Counted from the stretch's first letter, positions 8,104 to 15,814 are shown. The stretch is DNA of 27,183 nt from Rhodospirillaceae bacterium (GCA_002700865.1 PAFB01000027.1:1-27183); one strand, 5' to 3'. Program-made: numbers and translations. The notes: a model not told the origin generated them from the sequence alone.

Positions 8104-8973
8104 ATGCCCAAAGTAGTGGTTCTCGGTTCGATCAACGTGGATTATGTCGCGCCGGTTGCGCGCTTGCCCGGTCCCGGTGAGACCATAAAGACAGACCGCT
8201 ACGATACCTTACCCGGCGGCAAGGGCGCGAACCAGGCGTTGGCGGCTGCTCGGAACAGGGCCGAAACAGCCATGGTTGGTGCTGTGGGAGCGGATGGGTT
8301 GGACGCGATTGCTTTGCGTGAACTGCGTTTGGCGGGCGTGGGGCTGGAGGCTGTGCAGGTTCAGGGCGGGGCCTCTGGGCTGGCCATGATCGCGGTGGAT
8401 GCACAGGGCGAAAATCAGATTGTGGTGGTTGCCGGGGCGAACGCGCACGCCAAAGCTGATCACTTGCCGCCGCTAAACCCAGCTGCCGTTCTGGTGACCC
8501 AAAACGAGATCGCCTGGCCGCAGACAGCCCGCGCGCATCACCTCGGGCGGCAAGCCGGGGCCACCGTGATCCACAATGCCGCGCCAGCTCACCGGCTGAC
8601 AGCGGCAGAATTGGCCAATATCGACGTCTTGGTGGTCAATGAACACGAGCTCTGCCTTGCGGCGGACAATGATAGGGCGAGCACGGATGAAAAAGCAGTG
8701 GGTCTGCTTGCGCTAGGGGTCGGCGCGGTCATTTTGACGCTCGGTGCCAAGGGTGCGCGCCTGTTTGAATCTGGTGTTGCCCCGATACACGTCGATGCTG
8801 TCCCGACACAGGTGCTCGACACCACCGGCGCAGGAGACGCCTTCGTGGGGGCTTTTGCGGCTGCTTTGGCCGCTGGCCTTGACCGTGCTGAAGCTGTCGC
8901 GCTGGCCAATGCTTACGCAGCACGTGTTTGCGGTGTCATGGGGGCACAGACGGCTTTGCCGCCGGTGGATTAG
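8104..8973 (+). CDS. rbsK: Ribokinase (PfkB family)
   Basis: Predicted to phosphorylate D-ribose to ribose 5-phosphate with ATP in the cytoplasm. The 289-residue product has the N-terminal PfkB stretch GSINVDYVA (8-16), GGKGANQA (38-45), and the C-terminal signature DTTGAGDAF (239-247) with catalytic-base D245. This is the ribokinase pattern rather than that of fructokinase or adenosine kinase. The ATG at 8104 follows a GGAAG supplied by a local tandem duplication. Its place right after a nucleoside hydrolase fits salvage of nucleoside-derived ribose. It ends 10 bases from the convergent stop of the cadherin-like protein gene. No ribose transporter is next to it. Confidence 0.92.
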   Translation: MPKVVVLGSINVDYVAPVARLPGPGETIKTDRYDTLPGGKGANQALAAARNRAETAMVGAVGADGLDAIALRELRLAGVGLEAVQVQGGASGLAMIAVDAQGENQIVVVAGANAHAKADHLPPLNPAAVLVTQNEIAWPQTARAHHLGRQAGATVIHNAAPAHRLTAAELANIDVLVVNEHELCLAADNDRASTDEKAVGLLALGVGAVILTLGAKGARLFESGVAPIHVDAVPTQVLDTTGAGDAFVGAFAAALAAGLDRAEAVALANAYAARVCGVMGAQTALPPVD

Positions 8974-8983
8974 CTGGGTTAGC

Positions 8984-10663
8984 TTAGGTTAACTCGTAGA
9001 GATAAGCGTTGTCTTCGCCCAGCAGCATCACGTTCATTGTCTCCGTCGCCCAGTGATTGCGCACGGATAAATCCAGCAACCGTCCACCTGCCAAGTCATC
9101 CAGATCAACCCCGCTAAAGATGGTCTGTTCCATCGGGTCAGTATCAAAACCTGTGGCCGTCTGCGCATAGACTTCCGCGCCGCTTTCCCCGGCGCGCTTG
9201 AGGATCAAGTCCGCAAGATCATCCCCTGTGAGGTCAGCAAAATGGATGACGTCACCCGGTTCAACGTCAAATTCTGCAGTGGTCGGGTTGAAGGTGGTCG
9301 GGGACAGTTTTGCCACGGTGCCGTCAGCAAAGGAAAACATCTCCTCCGCCACACCATTGACGTCCGCATCCACGGTCTTGATCCGGCTGGGGAACGTGAC
9401 GGCATCAACCCCTGAAAAATCGGTGGTGTTCACGTCCACGGTAAGCATGTTTTCCGGCTTCTCCGGGGTGCTGGTTAGTACCAGTTGGGTACCCGTCAAT
9501 TCCGCCGTGTTTATCTCGATCAGTGCATCGAAGGGTGAGGCAGAGAGGACTTGGATTGGTGGCAGCGGGAACGTTTCGCTGTTGTTCAAATAGCTGCTGA
9601 GATCCGTGTAGAGTTCCACGAGGGCCTCAGGCTCGCTGTCGCCTTCAGCCTTCAACACCCCGGCATGCCCAAAGCGAACTGGGGCTGTGCTGTTATCACC
9701 CAAAACAAAAGCGCCGGAGCTGAAAGGGTCATGGGCAATGGTCTTGGTTGGGGTGCTGTCGAGTGTGTCGGTTGGGTCGTCCTCAATCGCAATGGTGACA
9801 GTCTGCTCGGCAGAAAAGCCGTCGGCATCGGTTGCTGAGACGGTGATTTCGAGCGTTGGGTTTTGCTCGAAGTCGAGCTTTGAAGGATCGGCAACTTTTA
9901 TCGCGCCAGTATCCGCATCGACCGACAAAGCACCCTCAATCTGCTGGTCGATCAGGGCGTAGAAAACGTCCTTTCCTTCGGGGTCCGTCGCCGCAACAAT
10001 CGCGCCCGTGGCGTCGCCCGCTTCGGCTGTCTCCGAAACGGTTCCATTGGTCGGCGCGGTGCCGAATAAAGGGGCGGCGTTTTCTGGTGGTGGGGAAGCC
10101 GGGTTTTCTTCCGTAGGCTCCTCTGACTCACCTTCGTCGTCCAGCGCTCTATCTTCTGCGGCATCAAGGGCCTCATCGGCGTCGCTGTCGTTGATGGTGT
10201 CTAACGCGGTGTCGGAAATCTCGAACAGATCGTCGGACAAGTCTTCCATCGCTGAGGACACCACCAGTGTCGCCGCAATTGTTCCGGCGGAGGATGCCAG
10301 CATGCTGGTAAAGCCGTGGGGCTGGTTTGTATGGGTTGGCTCGATCTCAACAACATCGATTTGGTTGCCCAGCTGAAGGGGAGGGATCTGTAAAGCAGCG
10401 GCAAGTTCAGCGCTGATAAACACGGCCTCGCCCTGCATATACAGCTCTTCCAGCTCAACCCTGAGCGCGCGTCGATCCGTCAGTTGGACCAATTGCGTCC
10501 CGCTTTCCCCCAAGGTCAATAAATCGGCTCCCTTGATTTCCAGAAAGGTCTCAACGGCAGTGTCTGAAAAGGCTGCTGTTGCCGGGATGGTGAGGCTAAA
10601 GATGCCGACACTCTGCAAAAGGTGGCGCCGGGAAAGCGCGCTGAGGTGGCGATAAATAGGCAT
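8984..10663 (-). CDS. Exported cadherin-like domain protein with twin-arginine-type signal
   Basis: Not a family I can name. The 559-residue product starts with a likely Tat signal: SRRHLLQ at 11-17, a hydrophobic core to about 27, then ATAAFS as a possible cleavage region. Residues about 35-110 form a small domain I do not recognise. Residues about 117-139 are hydrophobic and rich in Ala, Ser and Thr. Residues 141-188 are a strongly acidic linker ending in a Pro-rich stretch. Residues about 198-296 match a cadherin-like domain: a VSETAEAGDATGAIVAATDPEG opening (shown here split: VSETAEAGD then ATDPEG), SVDADTGAI, DFEQNP and ATDADG, which are typical calcium-site motifs. The C-terminal part has one FADLTGDDLADLIL stretch resembling an FG-GAP/VCBS repeat. 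No RTX repeats are visible. The upstream region is markedly AT-rich. Export and calcium binding are inferred. Confidence 0.75.
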   Translation of the reverse strand: MPIYRHLSALSRRHLLQSVGIFSLTIPATAAFSDTAVETFLEIKGADLLTLGESGTQLVQLTDRRALRVELEELYMQGEAVFISAELAAALQIPPLQLGNQIDVVEIEPTHTNQPHGFTSMLASSAGTIAATLVVSSAMEDLSDDLFEISDTALDTINDSDADEALDAAEDRALDDEGESEEPTEENPASPPPENAAPLFGTAPTNGTVSETAEAGDATGAIVAATDPEGKDVFYALIDQQIEGALSVDADTGAIKVADPSKLDFEQNPTLEITVSATDADGFSAEQTVTIAIEDDPTDTLDSTPTKTIAHDPFSSGAFVLGDNSTAPVRFGHAGVLKAEGDSEPEALVELYTDLSSYLNNSETFPLPPIQVLSASPFDALIEINTAELTGTQLVLTSTPEKPENMLTVDVNTTDFSGVDAVTFPSRIKTVDADVNGVAEEMFSFADGTVAKLSPTTFNPTTAEFDVEPGDVIHFADLTGDDLADLILKRAGESGAEVYAQTATGFDTDPMEQTIFSGVDLDDLAGGRLLDLSVRNHWATETMNVMLLGEDNAYLYELT

Positions 10664-10887
10664 TTTTACAACTCTAAAATTATAAAATTGCGCTTAAATT
10701 GTATGTTTGTGAAAAATAAAACAACATAAAGATGTATAATGCGACTTATGATACGCAGCAGGCGCGCATTCAATCAATCCAAACGTGTTGGAATATACCC
10801 CTGACACGAGCAAGGGTCCGGCCTGGTGCGCTGGCCGTTACAAGGTGTGGGAAGCTGTTGTTGTCAGTTTTGAGCGGAAGCGGCGGT
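10664..10887. promoter_or_regulatory. Intergenic gap with AT-rich upstream region of the cadherin-like gene
   Basis: The first part, 10664 to about 10740, is far richer in A and T than the surrounding DNA and should hold the promoter of the minus-strand cadherin-like gene. Minus-strand hexamers TATAAT (10684-10679) and TACAAT (10703-10698) are possible -10 boxes, but neither has a convincing -35 partner. A plus-strand TATAAT (10735-10740) has no gene downstream to serve. The remaining part, to 10887, follows the Rieske gene stop, and I see no clear terminator in it. Confidence 0.35.
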
Positions 10888-12021
10888 TCAGCTCATGGAT
10901 TTGGCGACCCACGCATGGAAGCAGTGGGTGGCGGTGTCCATAGCTGGTGAGAACCGCCCACCGTCAAAGTGCGGCGCATTGCGGCCGCGTTGCATGCCTT
11001 CGACGACTTGTATGTCTTCGTCAAAAACCAGCCGCCATTGCTTGGCATTGACGCTGCGCAAGTCGGCGAAGTCCTCTCCCATTGAGGCTTCGGAGGCATA
11101 GAAAATGCCAACCCGCTCAATCGTATGATTGACGCCCTGCGGCAAAAGCAGCATGGCGAACACGTGATCCCGGTGCACACCGGCGAGCACGTTGGGGTAG
11201 AGTACGATGTACTCAGCCTGACCGTTCCACCACTGATCCTTGAGCCCGGTGAAGGTATCAAGCAATCGTCCGTCTTCGGTGCGAGTGGGGTTAAAGACCG
11301 TAGTCCCCTGACCCGAATAGGCGTCGCTTTCAACAATGTTGTAGTGGTCTTCGATGCGGGAATAGCTGTTCAAGTCGGGATGAATCCACGGCAGGTGATA
11401 AGCCTCGCAGTAGTTCTCGACCGCCAGCTTCCAGTTACAGGCAACGTCCAGCGTGAATTGTGAGACGTCCCGATCAAAGAACAGCGGCTGTTCAAACTCT
11501 GCCCAGCGGTCGAGCAGCTTGGAGTGCATTTCGCGGAATGGTCCAGCGTCCTTGCTCACATTCACGTAAACCACGCCCAGATAAACATGCGCCGGTACTT
11601 CCAGAAGGCCCAACTCCGGCTTGTCGATGCACGGATGGTGATTGGCATCGGGACCGCCAACCAGCGGCGTGGCAACCAGCCGTCCGTTCAGGTCGTAGGT
11701 CCAGCTGTGATAAGGGCAGCGCATGCCCTGCTTTGCCTTGCCAGCCTCGCCCACAAGGATCATGCCGCGGTGGCGACACACGTTCTCGTAGACGCGCACC
11801 TGATTTTCCCGGTCCCGCACCACAACCAGTGGCACGCCAGCAAGCTCAACGGGGAAAACATCGCCCACCTCTGGCACGTCACCGGCAAAGGCAACCCCGG
11901 ACCACTGCCCGAGCAACAGCCGCTTGGTCTCTTGGGCGTAGACGGCCGGATCTGTGTAGAATTCGTTGGGCAGGCCATTTGCGGTTTCGACCGCCTGCTG
12001 AACTTTGGCAAGGTAGGACAT
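10888..12021 (-). CDS. Rieske [2Fe-2S] / mononuclear iron oxygenase, alpha-subunit type
   Basis: A ring-hydroxylating-type oxygenase, 377 residues. The N-terminal Rieske domain carries CRHRG (C82, H84) and CPYHSW (C102, H105), which bind the [2Fe-2S] cluster. The catalytic domain has NYCEAYHLPWIHP, with E206 as bridging acid and H209 and H214 as iron ligands. Near the C-terminus, DEDIQVVEGMQRG fits this subfamily. The ENYxExYH pattern resembles the choline/glycine-betaine and carnitine monooxygenase branch as well as general aromatic oxygenases, so the substrate is not assigned. It needs an electron-donating reductase, and none is adjacent. I took ATG 12021; a GTG two codons upstream (12027) is also possible, and neither has a good ribosome site. 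It diverges from a PhnD-like binding protein gene. Confidence 0.9.
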   Translation of the reverse strand: MSYLAKVQQAVETANGLPNEFYTDPAVYAQETKRLLLGQWSGVAFAGDVPEVGDVFPVELAGVPLVVVRDRENQVRVYENVCRHRGMILVGEAGKAKQGMRCPYHSWTYDLNGRLVATPLVGGPDANHHPCIDKPELGLLEVPAHVYLGVVYVNVSKDAGPFREMHSKLLDRWAEFEQPLFFDRDVSQFTLDVACNWKLAVENYCEAYHLPWIHPDLNSYSRIEDHYNIVESDAYSGQGTTVFNPTRTEDGRLLDTFTGLKDQWWNGQAEYIVLYPNVLAGVHRDHVFAMLLLPQGVNHTIERVGIFYASEASMGEDFADLRSVNAKQWRLVFDEDIQVVEGMQRGRNAPHFDGGRFSPAMDTATHCFHAWVAKSMS

Positions 12022-12165
12022 AAGCACTCAATTCGGGCTGAAGATCTGACATCATAAATACGAAAACAGGCCCTCACCATTCGACTGACAGCGACCAGCG
12101 AGGTCGGTTCTGCCATACAATGCAAGTGCCTTGACCCCTGCGGCTCGGCGGTGGATGCAGAAGCC

Positions 12166-12960
12166 ATGACAAAGCACCTGACAACGCTGAGCGGTTTGGC
12201 CTTGATGCCGCTCTACGACTGGCCTGAGCTGCATGCCTATACCGATGCGCTATGGGCGTGCATTCGAGAAGCGGCGCGTGAGGAGGGGTTGGATTTGCCG
12301 CTCTCCCTCGATCATCGCCCACAAAGGCTGTCAGCGTGGATGGCGGATGAAGTGGTGTTCAGTCAGCTGTGTGGTTCGCCCTGGTTCCGCAGGCATCAGC
12401 ACCAAGCTCGCTATCTCGCCACTTCCAACTTTAACCTCGGCGAGAATGCACCGGGGACGTACTACAGCAATATCGTTGTTCGATCTGGGGCGGATTGGGC
12501 ATCGCTGGAGGATTTGCGTGCAGCAAAGCTGGCCTTTAACGACGACGATTCTCAGTCCGGTGTCCATTGCTTGCGACCACTGATGGCGGTTGAGCCCTTG
12601 CTCGCAGGTGGGCTTGAGACCGGGGGGCACCGGTTTTCAATGCAAGCAGTGGCGGCAGGGGACGCAGACTTTGCGGCAATCGACGCGTTTAGCTATCGGC
12701 TGGCAGAAAAGGTTCTGCCGGCCTTAACCGCTGAGCTGCGTATTCTCACCAAAACCCCGCCACGCCCAGCCCCCGTACTCATCACGTCACAGGCGCTGGG
12801 GAAGGATGTTTGGGTTCGTATGCAGCGTGCCGTCTTGACGGGCTTGTCGGCCTTGCCATCGTCGGTAACGGACACCTATCCCTTGCGCGGCGCTGTTGAC
12901 CTTGGCGCAGCGGTCTATGCGGTCTACGACCTAGTCCCAGGGGCCGTTGACGGCCTTTAG
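12166..12960 (+). CDS. PhnD-like substrate-binding domain protein without signal peptide
   Basis: A 264-residue protein of the phosphate/phosphite/phosphonate ABC-transporter binding-protein fold. Telling segments are SLEDLRAAKLAFNDDDSQSG (about 112-131), the typical hinge and ligand-loop region, and AVAAGDADFAAIDAFSY (about 157-173). The N-terminus, MTKHLTTLSGLALMPLYDW, lacks a cleavable signal or lipobox, unlike transporter-linked PhnD proteins, and no permease or ATPase gene is next to it. A GTG at 12151 in frame would add five residues and no signal. It may be a cytoplasmic ligand-binding protein, or the true start may lie elsewhere. It diverges from the Rieske oxygenase gene, and its 3' end overlaps the convergent crotonase gene by 30 bases. 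Function and ligand are unknown. Confidence 0.75.
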   Translation: MTKHLTTLSGLALMPLYDWPELHAYTDALWACIREAAREEGLDLPLSLDHRPQRLSAWMADEVVFSQLCGSPWFRRHQHQARYLATSNFNLGENAPGTYYSNIVVRSGADWASLEDLRAAKLAFNDDDSQSGVHCLRPLMAVEPLLAGGLETGGHRFSMQAVAAGDADFAAIDAFSYRLAEKVLPALTAELRILTKTPPRPAPVLITSQALGKDVWVRMQRAVLTGLSALPSSVTDTYPLRGAVDLGAAVYAVYDLVPGAVDGL

Positions 12961-13791
12961 GTCAGGATATACCGGCTCGCGGTTCTGCATGTTCGCAGCG
13001 GCACTTTCCATCATGTGCGCAGGCGACAGAATCCCGGCGTTCAATGCCTGCATGTAGCGCAAAGTATCTTCGGTGGTGTGGTCAGCCGCGTAGTTCATCA
13101 CATGCTTGGAACCGGCGACCGCCAGCGGTGAATTGCGGGCGATTTGGCGGGCGATGTCCATGACAGCGGTTAGCATGTCTTCCTGGCTGTCAAAGACCTG
13201 ATTAACAAATCCTCGATCCAGCGCCTCTGCGGCTTCGAGCTTGCGGCCAGTGTATGCTAATTCGCGGATCAGGCCGTCTGGTAACTGGCGCAGCACGCGC
13301 GGAAATGTGCCCACGTCGGCAACCATGCCAATGTTGACTTCCTGAATGGTGAAGTAGGCGTCTGTGGTGCAGTAACGCATGTCACAGGCACTGCTCAAAT
13401 CCACCCCAGCACCCAAGGCACCGCCTTGAATCGCTGCCAGCACCGGCTGGCGGGCATTGTAAAGGCTGGAGAAGGTTTGTTGCAGATGGTCGAGGTGGAT
13501 GCGGAAGGATTCTGCGTGGATATGCGGATCAATCTTTCCGCCCATGATCGAATTGCCAGCTTCCGCAAAAACCGCGAGATCCATACCGGCTGTGAAGTGC
13601 TTGCCCGTGCTGGAAACCACGATCACGCGCGCGGCGGCGCTGTTTGAAATCCGGTTGATGGCGTCAGGAAACTCGACCCAAAAGGCTTTGCTCATCGCAT
13701 TACGCTTTTCCGGGCGGTTGAGAACGACATGGGCGATCTTGTCAGTAACGCTCACGGCGATGGTTTCATAGTCGGGTAACTCAAGCGTCAT
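12931..13791 (-). CDS. Crotonase-family protein, delta(3,5)-delta(2,4)-dienoyl-CoA isomerase-like
   Basis: An enoyl-CoA hydratase/isomerase superfamily protein of 286 residues. The oxyanion-hole stretches HFTAGMDL (65-72) and IQGGALGAGVDL (121-132) are present. Residues D131, E151 and D159 keep the spacing of the mammalian ECH1 triad (D176, E196, D204 in the rat enzyme), and the surrounding sequences SACDMRYC, EVNIGMVADVGT and ELAYTGRK closely follow ECH1 as I recall it. This points to isomerisation of 3,5-dienoyl-CoA to 2,4-dienoyl-CoA during breakdown of unsaturated fatty acids. The start at 13791 is fixed by GAGGAGG (13801-13807) 9 bases upstream; an upstream in-frame start at 13818 is less likely. 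It follows the nitroreductase gene by 44 bases and appears to end the ccmA-ccmB transcript. Confidence 0.88.
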   Translation of the reverse strand: MTLELPDYETIAVSVTDKIAHVVLNRPEKRNAMSKAFWVEFPDAINRISNSAAARVIVVSSTGKHFTAGMDLAVFAEAGNSIMGGKIDPHIHAESFRIHLDHLQQTFSSLYNARQPVLAAIQGGALGAGVDLSSACDMRYCTTDAYFTIQEVNIGMVADVGTFPRVLRQLPDGLIRELAYTGRKLEAAEALDRGFVNQVFDSQEDMLTAVMDIARQIARNSPLAVAGSKHVMNYAADHTTEDTLRYMQALNAGILSPAHMMESAAANMQNREPVYPDLKAVNGPWD

Positions 13792-13835
13792 GGGTCTGGG
13801 CCTCCTCGTCTGCTGCACCCCAATTTATGGAGGGT

Positions 13836-14414
13836 TCAGTCTGCTGACCAGTGTGAAATGACCGCATCGTAGTCTGGACGCGGGCGATCATCGGTATTGG
13901 TCAGTTTCCCTCCCAAATAGATAAAGCCAGCGATCTGATCGTGCTCACTCGAACAGCCCAGCGCGGCCCTGACGTCGGGGTCAAAGGCGGTCCATTCAGT
14001 CAACCATTGGGTGGCATAGCCCTCTGATTGTGCAGCAATCACAATGTTTTGGCAGACAGCGCCCGCCGAGAGTTGCTGCTCCCACAGTGGAATTTTGTGT
14101 GGGAAGGTGGGAATTGAGAGCACGGCCAGCACGACGCCTGCGCGCTCGAAACGGGCGGCTTCGAGGGCGAGGGTGCTTTCCGGGGCATCGCTGCGCTGGT
14201 TTTTTTCAAAGGCTGGTCGCAGCACCTCGCGCCCAAACGCACCGCGCGCGTCGCCTTCAAACCGGATGATCTGCCAAGGGGCAAGCTTGCCATGATCCGG
14301 CACCCGCAACCCGGCACGCAGGATCAGTTCCAGCGTCTCAGGATCGGGGCCGCCAGGGGGCATGTCAGCGGCTTTGACGGAGCGGCGCGTTTGCAGAAAG
14401 GAGAGTGTGGACAA
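13836..14414 (-). CDS. Nitroreductase family protein (YdjA-like, FMN-dependent)
   Basis: A small 192-residue nitroreductase-fold protein that probably uses FMN and NAD(P)H; its substrate is unknown. The N-terminal LQTRRSVKA (about 6-14) is the usual FMN-phosphate-contacting RRS motif, and VPDHGKLAPWQIIRF (about 37-51) is typical of the YdjA/TdsD branch. The start is an unusual TTG at 14414, supported by GAGGA 7 bases upstream whose sequence includes the ccmB stop codon. A longer reading would run back into ccmB and place non-homologous residues before the RRS motif. It sits 10 bases after ccmB and 44 before the crotonase gene, so all four minus-strand genes look co-transcribed. Confidence 0.87.
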   Translation of the reverse strand: MSTLSFLQTRRSVKAADMPPGGPDPETLELILRAGLRVPDHGKLAPWQIIRFEGDARGAFGREVLRPAFEKNQRSDAPESTLALEAARFERAGVVLAVLSIPTFPHKIPLWEQQLSAGAVCQNIVIAAQSEGYATQWLTEWTAFDPDVRAALGCSSEHDQIAGFIYLGGKLTNTDDRPRPDYDAVISHWSAD

Positions 14415-14424
14415 GGGCTTTTCC

Positions 14425-15063
14425 TCAAACCAGAGACAGGATCCAGCGGGTCGCAACGATGAAAACCAGCGTCTGGATCACCGATACCCCTAGCATAAAG
14501 GCGCAGGAGGTCAGTGCAAATCCATCGACCAGCCCGACCCCCAGCACAACAAAAGGCAGCGCCAGCGGCAAAGCCATTGCGCCGAGAAACACGCCGACAT
14601 TGCCTAACAGCACGCGAAGCGCAGAAACAAAACCGCACAGCGCGCTGAGCGCGGCGGCGCTGATCACCAGACCCACGCTCAGGGCGATAAACGCGCTGGT
14701 GGGCTGAGAGTAGAACAGCGTGACCAGCCAGGCAGCGACCAGAAACCACGGCAGCGACGCCAGCCACGCCCCGAAAAACCGGCCATAGATAAAGCCCGAG
14801 TAGTCGCGCGCCATGACCCGCAAACGCTGGTTGAGACCACTGTTCACCTGATCCAGCCACCAGTCAGCGTTCGAGTAAACATAGGAGAGCACAATCATCG
14901 CCCAGCCAATTGCCGGACCAGCAGGGCGCAAACGTTCCGGAAACTGGCCAAGCGTCAAGCCAACCGCCGTCAACGACACAGCAAGGAACCCCAAAGCGCC
15001 CAGCGCTGACAGGCCGTGGCGCAAACGGGTGCGCAGTTCCAGTCGCAGGCCTGCGCTAAACAT
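14425..15063 (-). CDS. ccmB: Haem exporter permease subunit CcmB
   Basis: The integral-membrane subunit that works with the ATPase CcmA and with CcmC and CcmD to release haem-loaded CcmE during cytochrome c maturation. The 212-residue product has about six hydrophobic segments, the family's basic N-terminus LRLELRTRLRHGLSALG (about 5-21), and FPERLRPAGPAIGW (about 41-54), a conserved CcmB region. ATG 15063 has GGAG about 5 bases upstream and overlaps the ccmA stop by 8 bases, which is the usual ccmA-ccmB coupling. An ATG 27 bases upstream is in frame but lies deeper in ccmA. Confidence 0.93.
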   Translation of the reverse strand: MFSAGLRLELRTRLRHGLSALGALGFLAVSLTAVGLTLGQFPERLRPAGPAIGWAMIVLSYVYSNADWWLDQVNSGLNQRLRVMARDYSGFIYGRFFGAWLASLPWFLVAAWLVTLFYSQPTSAFIALSVGLVISAAALSALCGFVSALRVLLGNVGVFLGAMALPLALPFVVLGVGLVDGFALTSCAFMLGVSVIQTLVFIVATRWILSLV

Positions 15064-15655
15064 GGGCGCTCCGGTGGCTGTCGAGGTCAAGTCGGCTCAC
15101 GTCTTCCAATCCGCGCTCGTGCGATGTGAAAACCAGCGATTTCCCCTGCTGCAGGTTTGCGGCGAGCAGCGACTGCAGCGCTGCCGCGGTTTGTTGATCC
15201 AGCCCGGCTAAGGGTTCGTCGAGCATCCATAGCTGTTTGTCGGGCAGACACGTCAGCGCAAGCGCAACCCGTCGCGCCTGTCCGAAACTGAGTGTGCGTG
15301 CGGGCTTTGCCATAAGAGCCTCCACGCCCAGAGTTACGACGACATCCACGCTGGGCTCTACACCGCTGCGTTCGTAAAGGGCGAGGTTTTCGCTAACGGT
15401 CAAATCGGGTAGCAAGCCATTGTCGTGTCCCAGAAACGCTAGACCGTCCCGGTCAATAGTCACGGTGCCCGAAGCCGCCGGGATCAGCCCAGCCAAAGCC
15501 AGCAGCAACGTCGATTTGCCGGCACCGTTTTCACCGACAACATGCAGCGCTTCACCGGCACGCAGGGCGAAACTCAATGCTTCGATCAGAAGAACATCGC
15601 CTCGTGCGACACTAAGGCCCTCGACGGTTAAAGGGGTGGTTGCGGATGCGCTCAT
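15056..15655 (-). CDS. ccmA: Haem exporter ATP-binding subunit CcmA
   Basis: The ABC ATPase of the CcmAB complex in System I cytochrome c biogenesis. The 199-residue product has Walker A GENGAGKST (41-49), signature LSFGQ (122-126, in place of the common LSxGQ with a small residue), Walker B LWMLDE (142-147) and switch H179 in FTSHE. The length suits CcmA, which is among the shortest ABC ATPases. I chose ATG 15655 because homology begins about ten residues later; an upstream in-frame start at 15745 would cross the regulatory gap and add 30 non-homologous residues. It diverges from ccmC, and a perfect palindrome lies in the gap. Confidence 0.94.
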   Translation of the reverse strand: MSASATTPLTVEGLSVARGDVLLIEALSFALRAGEALHVVGENGAGKSTLLLALAGLIPAASGTVTIDRDGLAFLGHDNGLLPDLTVSENLALYERSGVEPSVDVVVTLGVEALMAKPARTLSFGQARRVALALTCLPDKQLWMLDEPLAGLDQQTAAALQSLLAANLQQGKSLVFTSHERGLEDVSRLDLDSHRSAHV

Positions 15656-15752
15656 CCCTGCCTTTTGCCCGACCGCTGAGCCTTCGACAACCGTTCCGAG
15701 CGATTCCCGGACGCGCGAAATCGTCTCGGGTTTCCATAAACGCAAGGGTCCA

Positions 15753-15767
15753 CCGCACGACGTGCGG
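15753..15767. promoter_or_regulatory. Perfect palindrome CCGCACG-A-CGTGCGG in the ccmA/ccmC gap
   Basis: Seven-base perfect arms around a single central A, 98 bases from the ccmA start and 48 from the ccmC start. Its place between the two divergent arms of the locus fits an operator that controls both. As RNA it could fold a short hairpin in either leader. No regulator gene lies next to it, and I cannot match the sequence to a named binding motif. Confidence 0.45.
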
Positions 15768-15814
15768 CATCCTTCAGTTTGAAGTCACGGAAAAAAACGG
15801 CCATATCGGTACCT

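Noticed and set aside
8984..10663. RTX toxin or type I secreted adhesin
   Set aside because: No glycine-rich nonapeptide repeats and the N-terminus looks like a Tat signal, which type I substrates lack.
10732..10950. Small plus-strand open frame of 72 codons in the AT-rich gap
   Set aside because: It runs into the antisense of the Rieske gene, has no ribosome site and no recognisable sequence.
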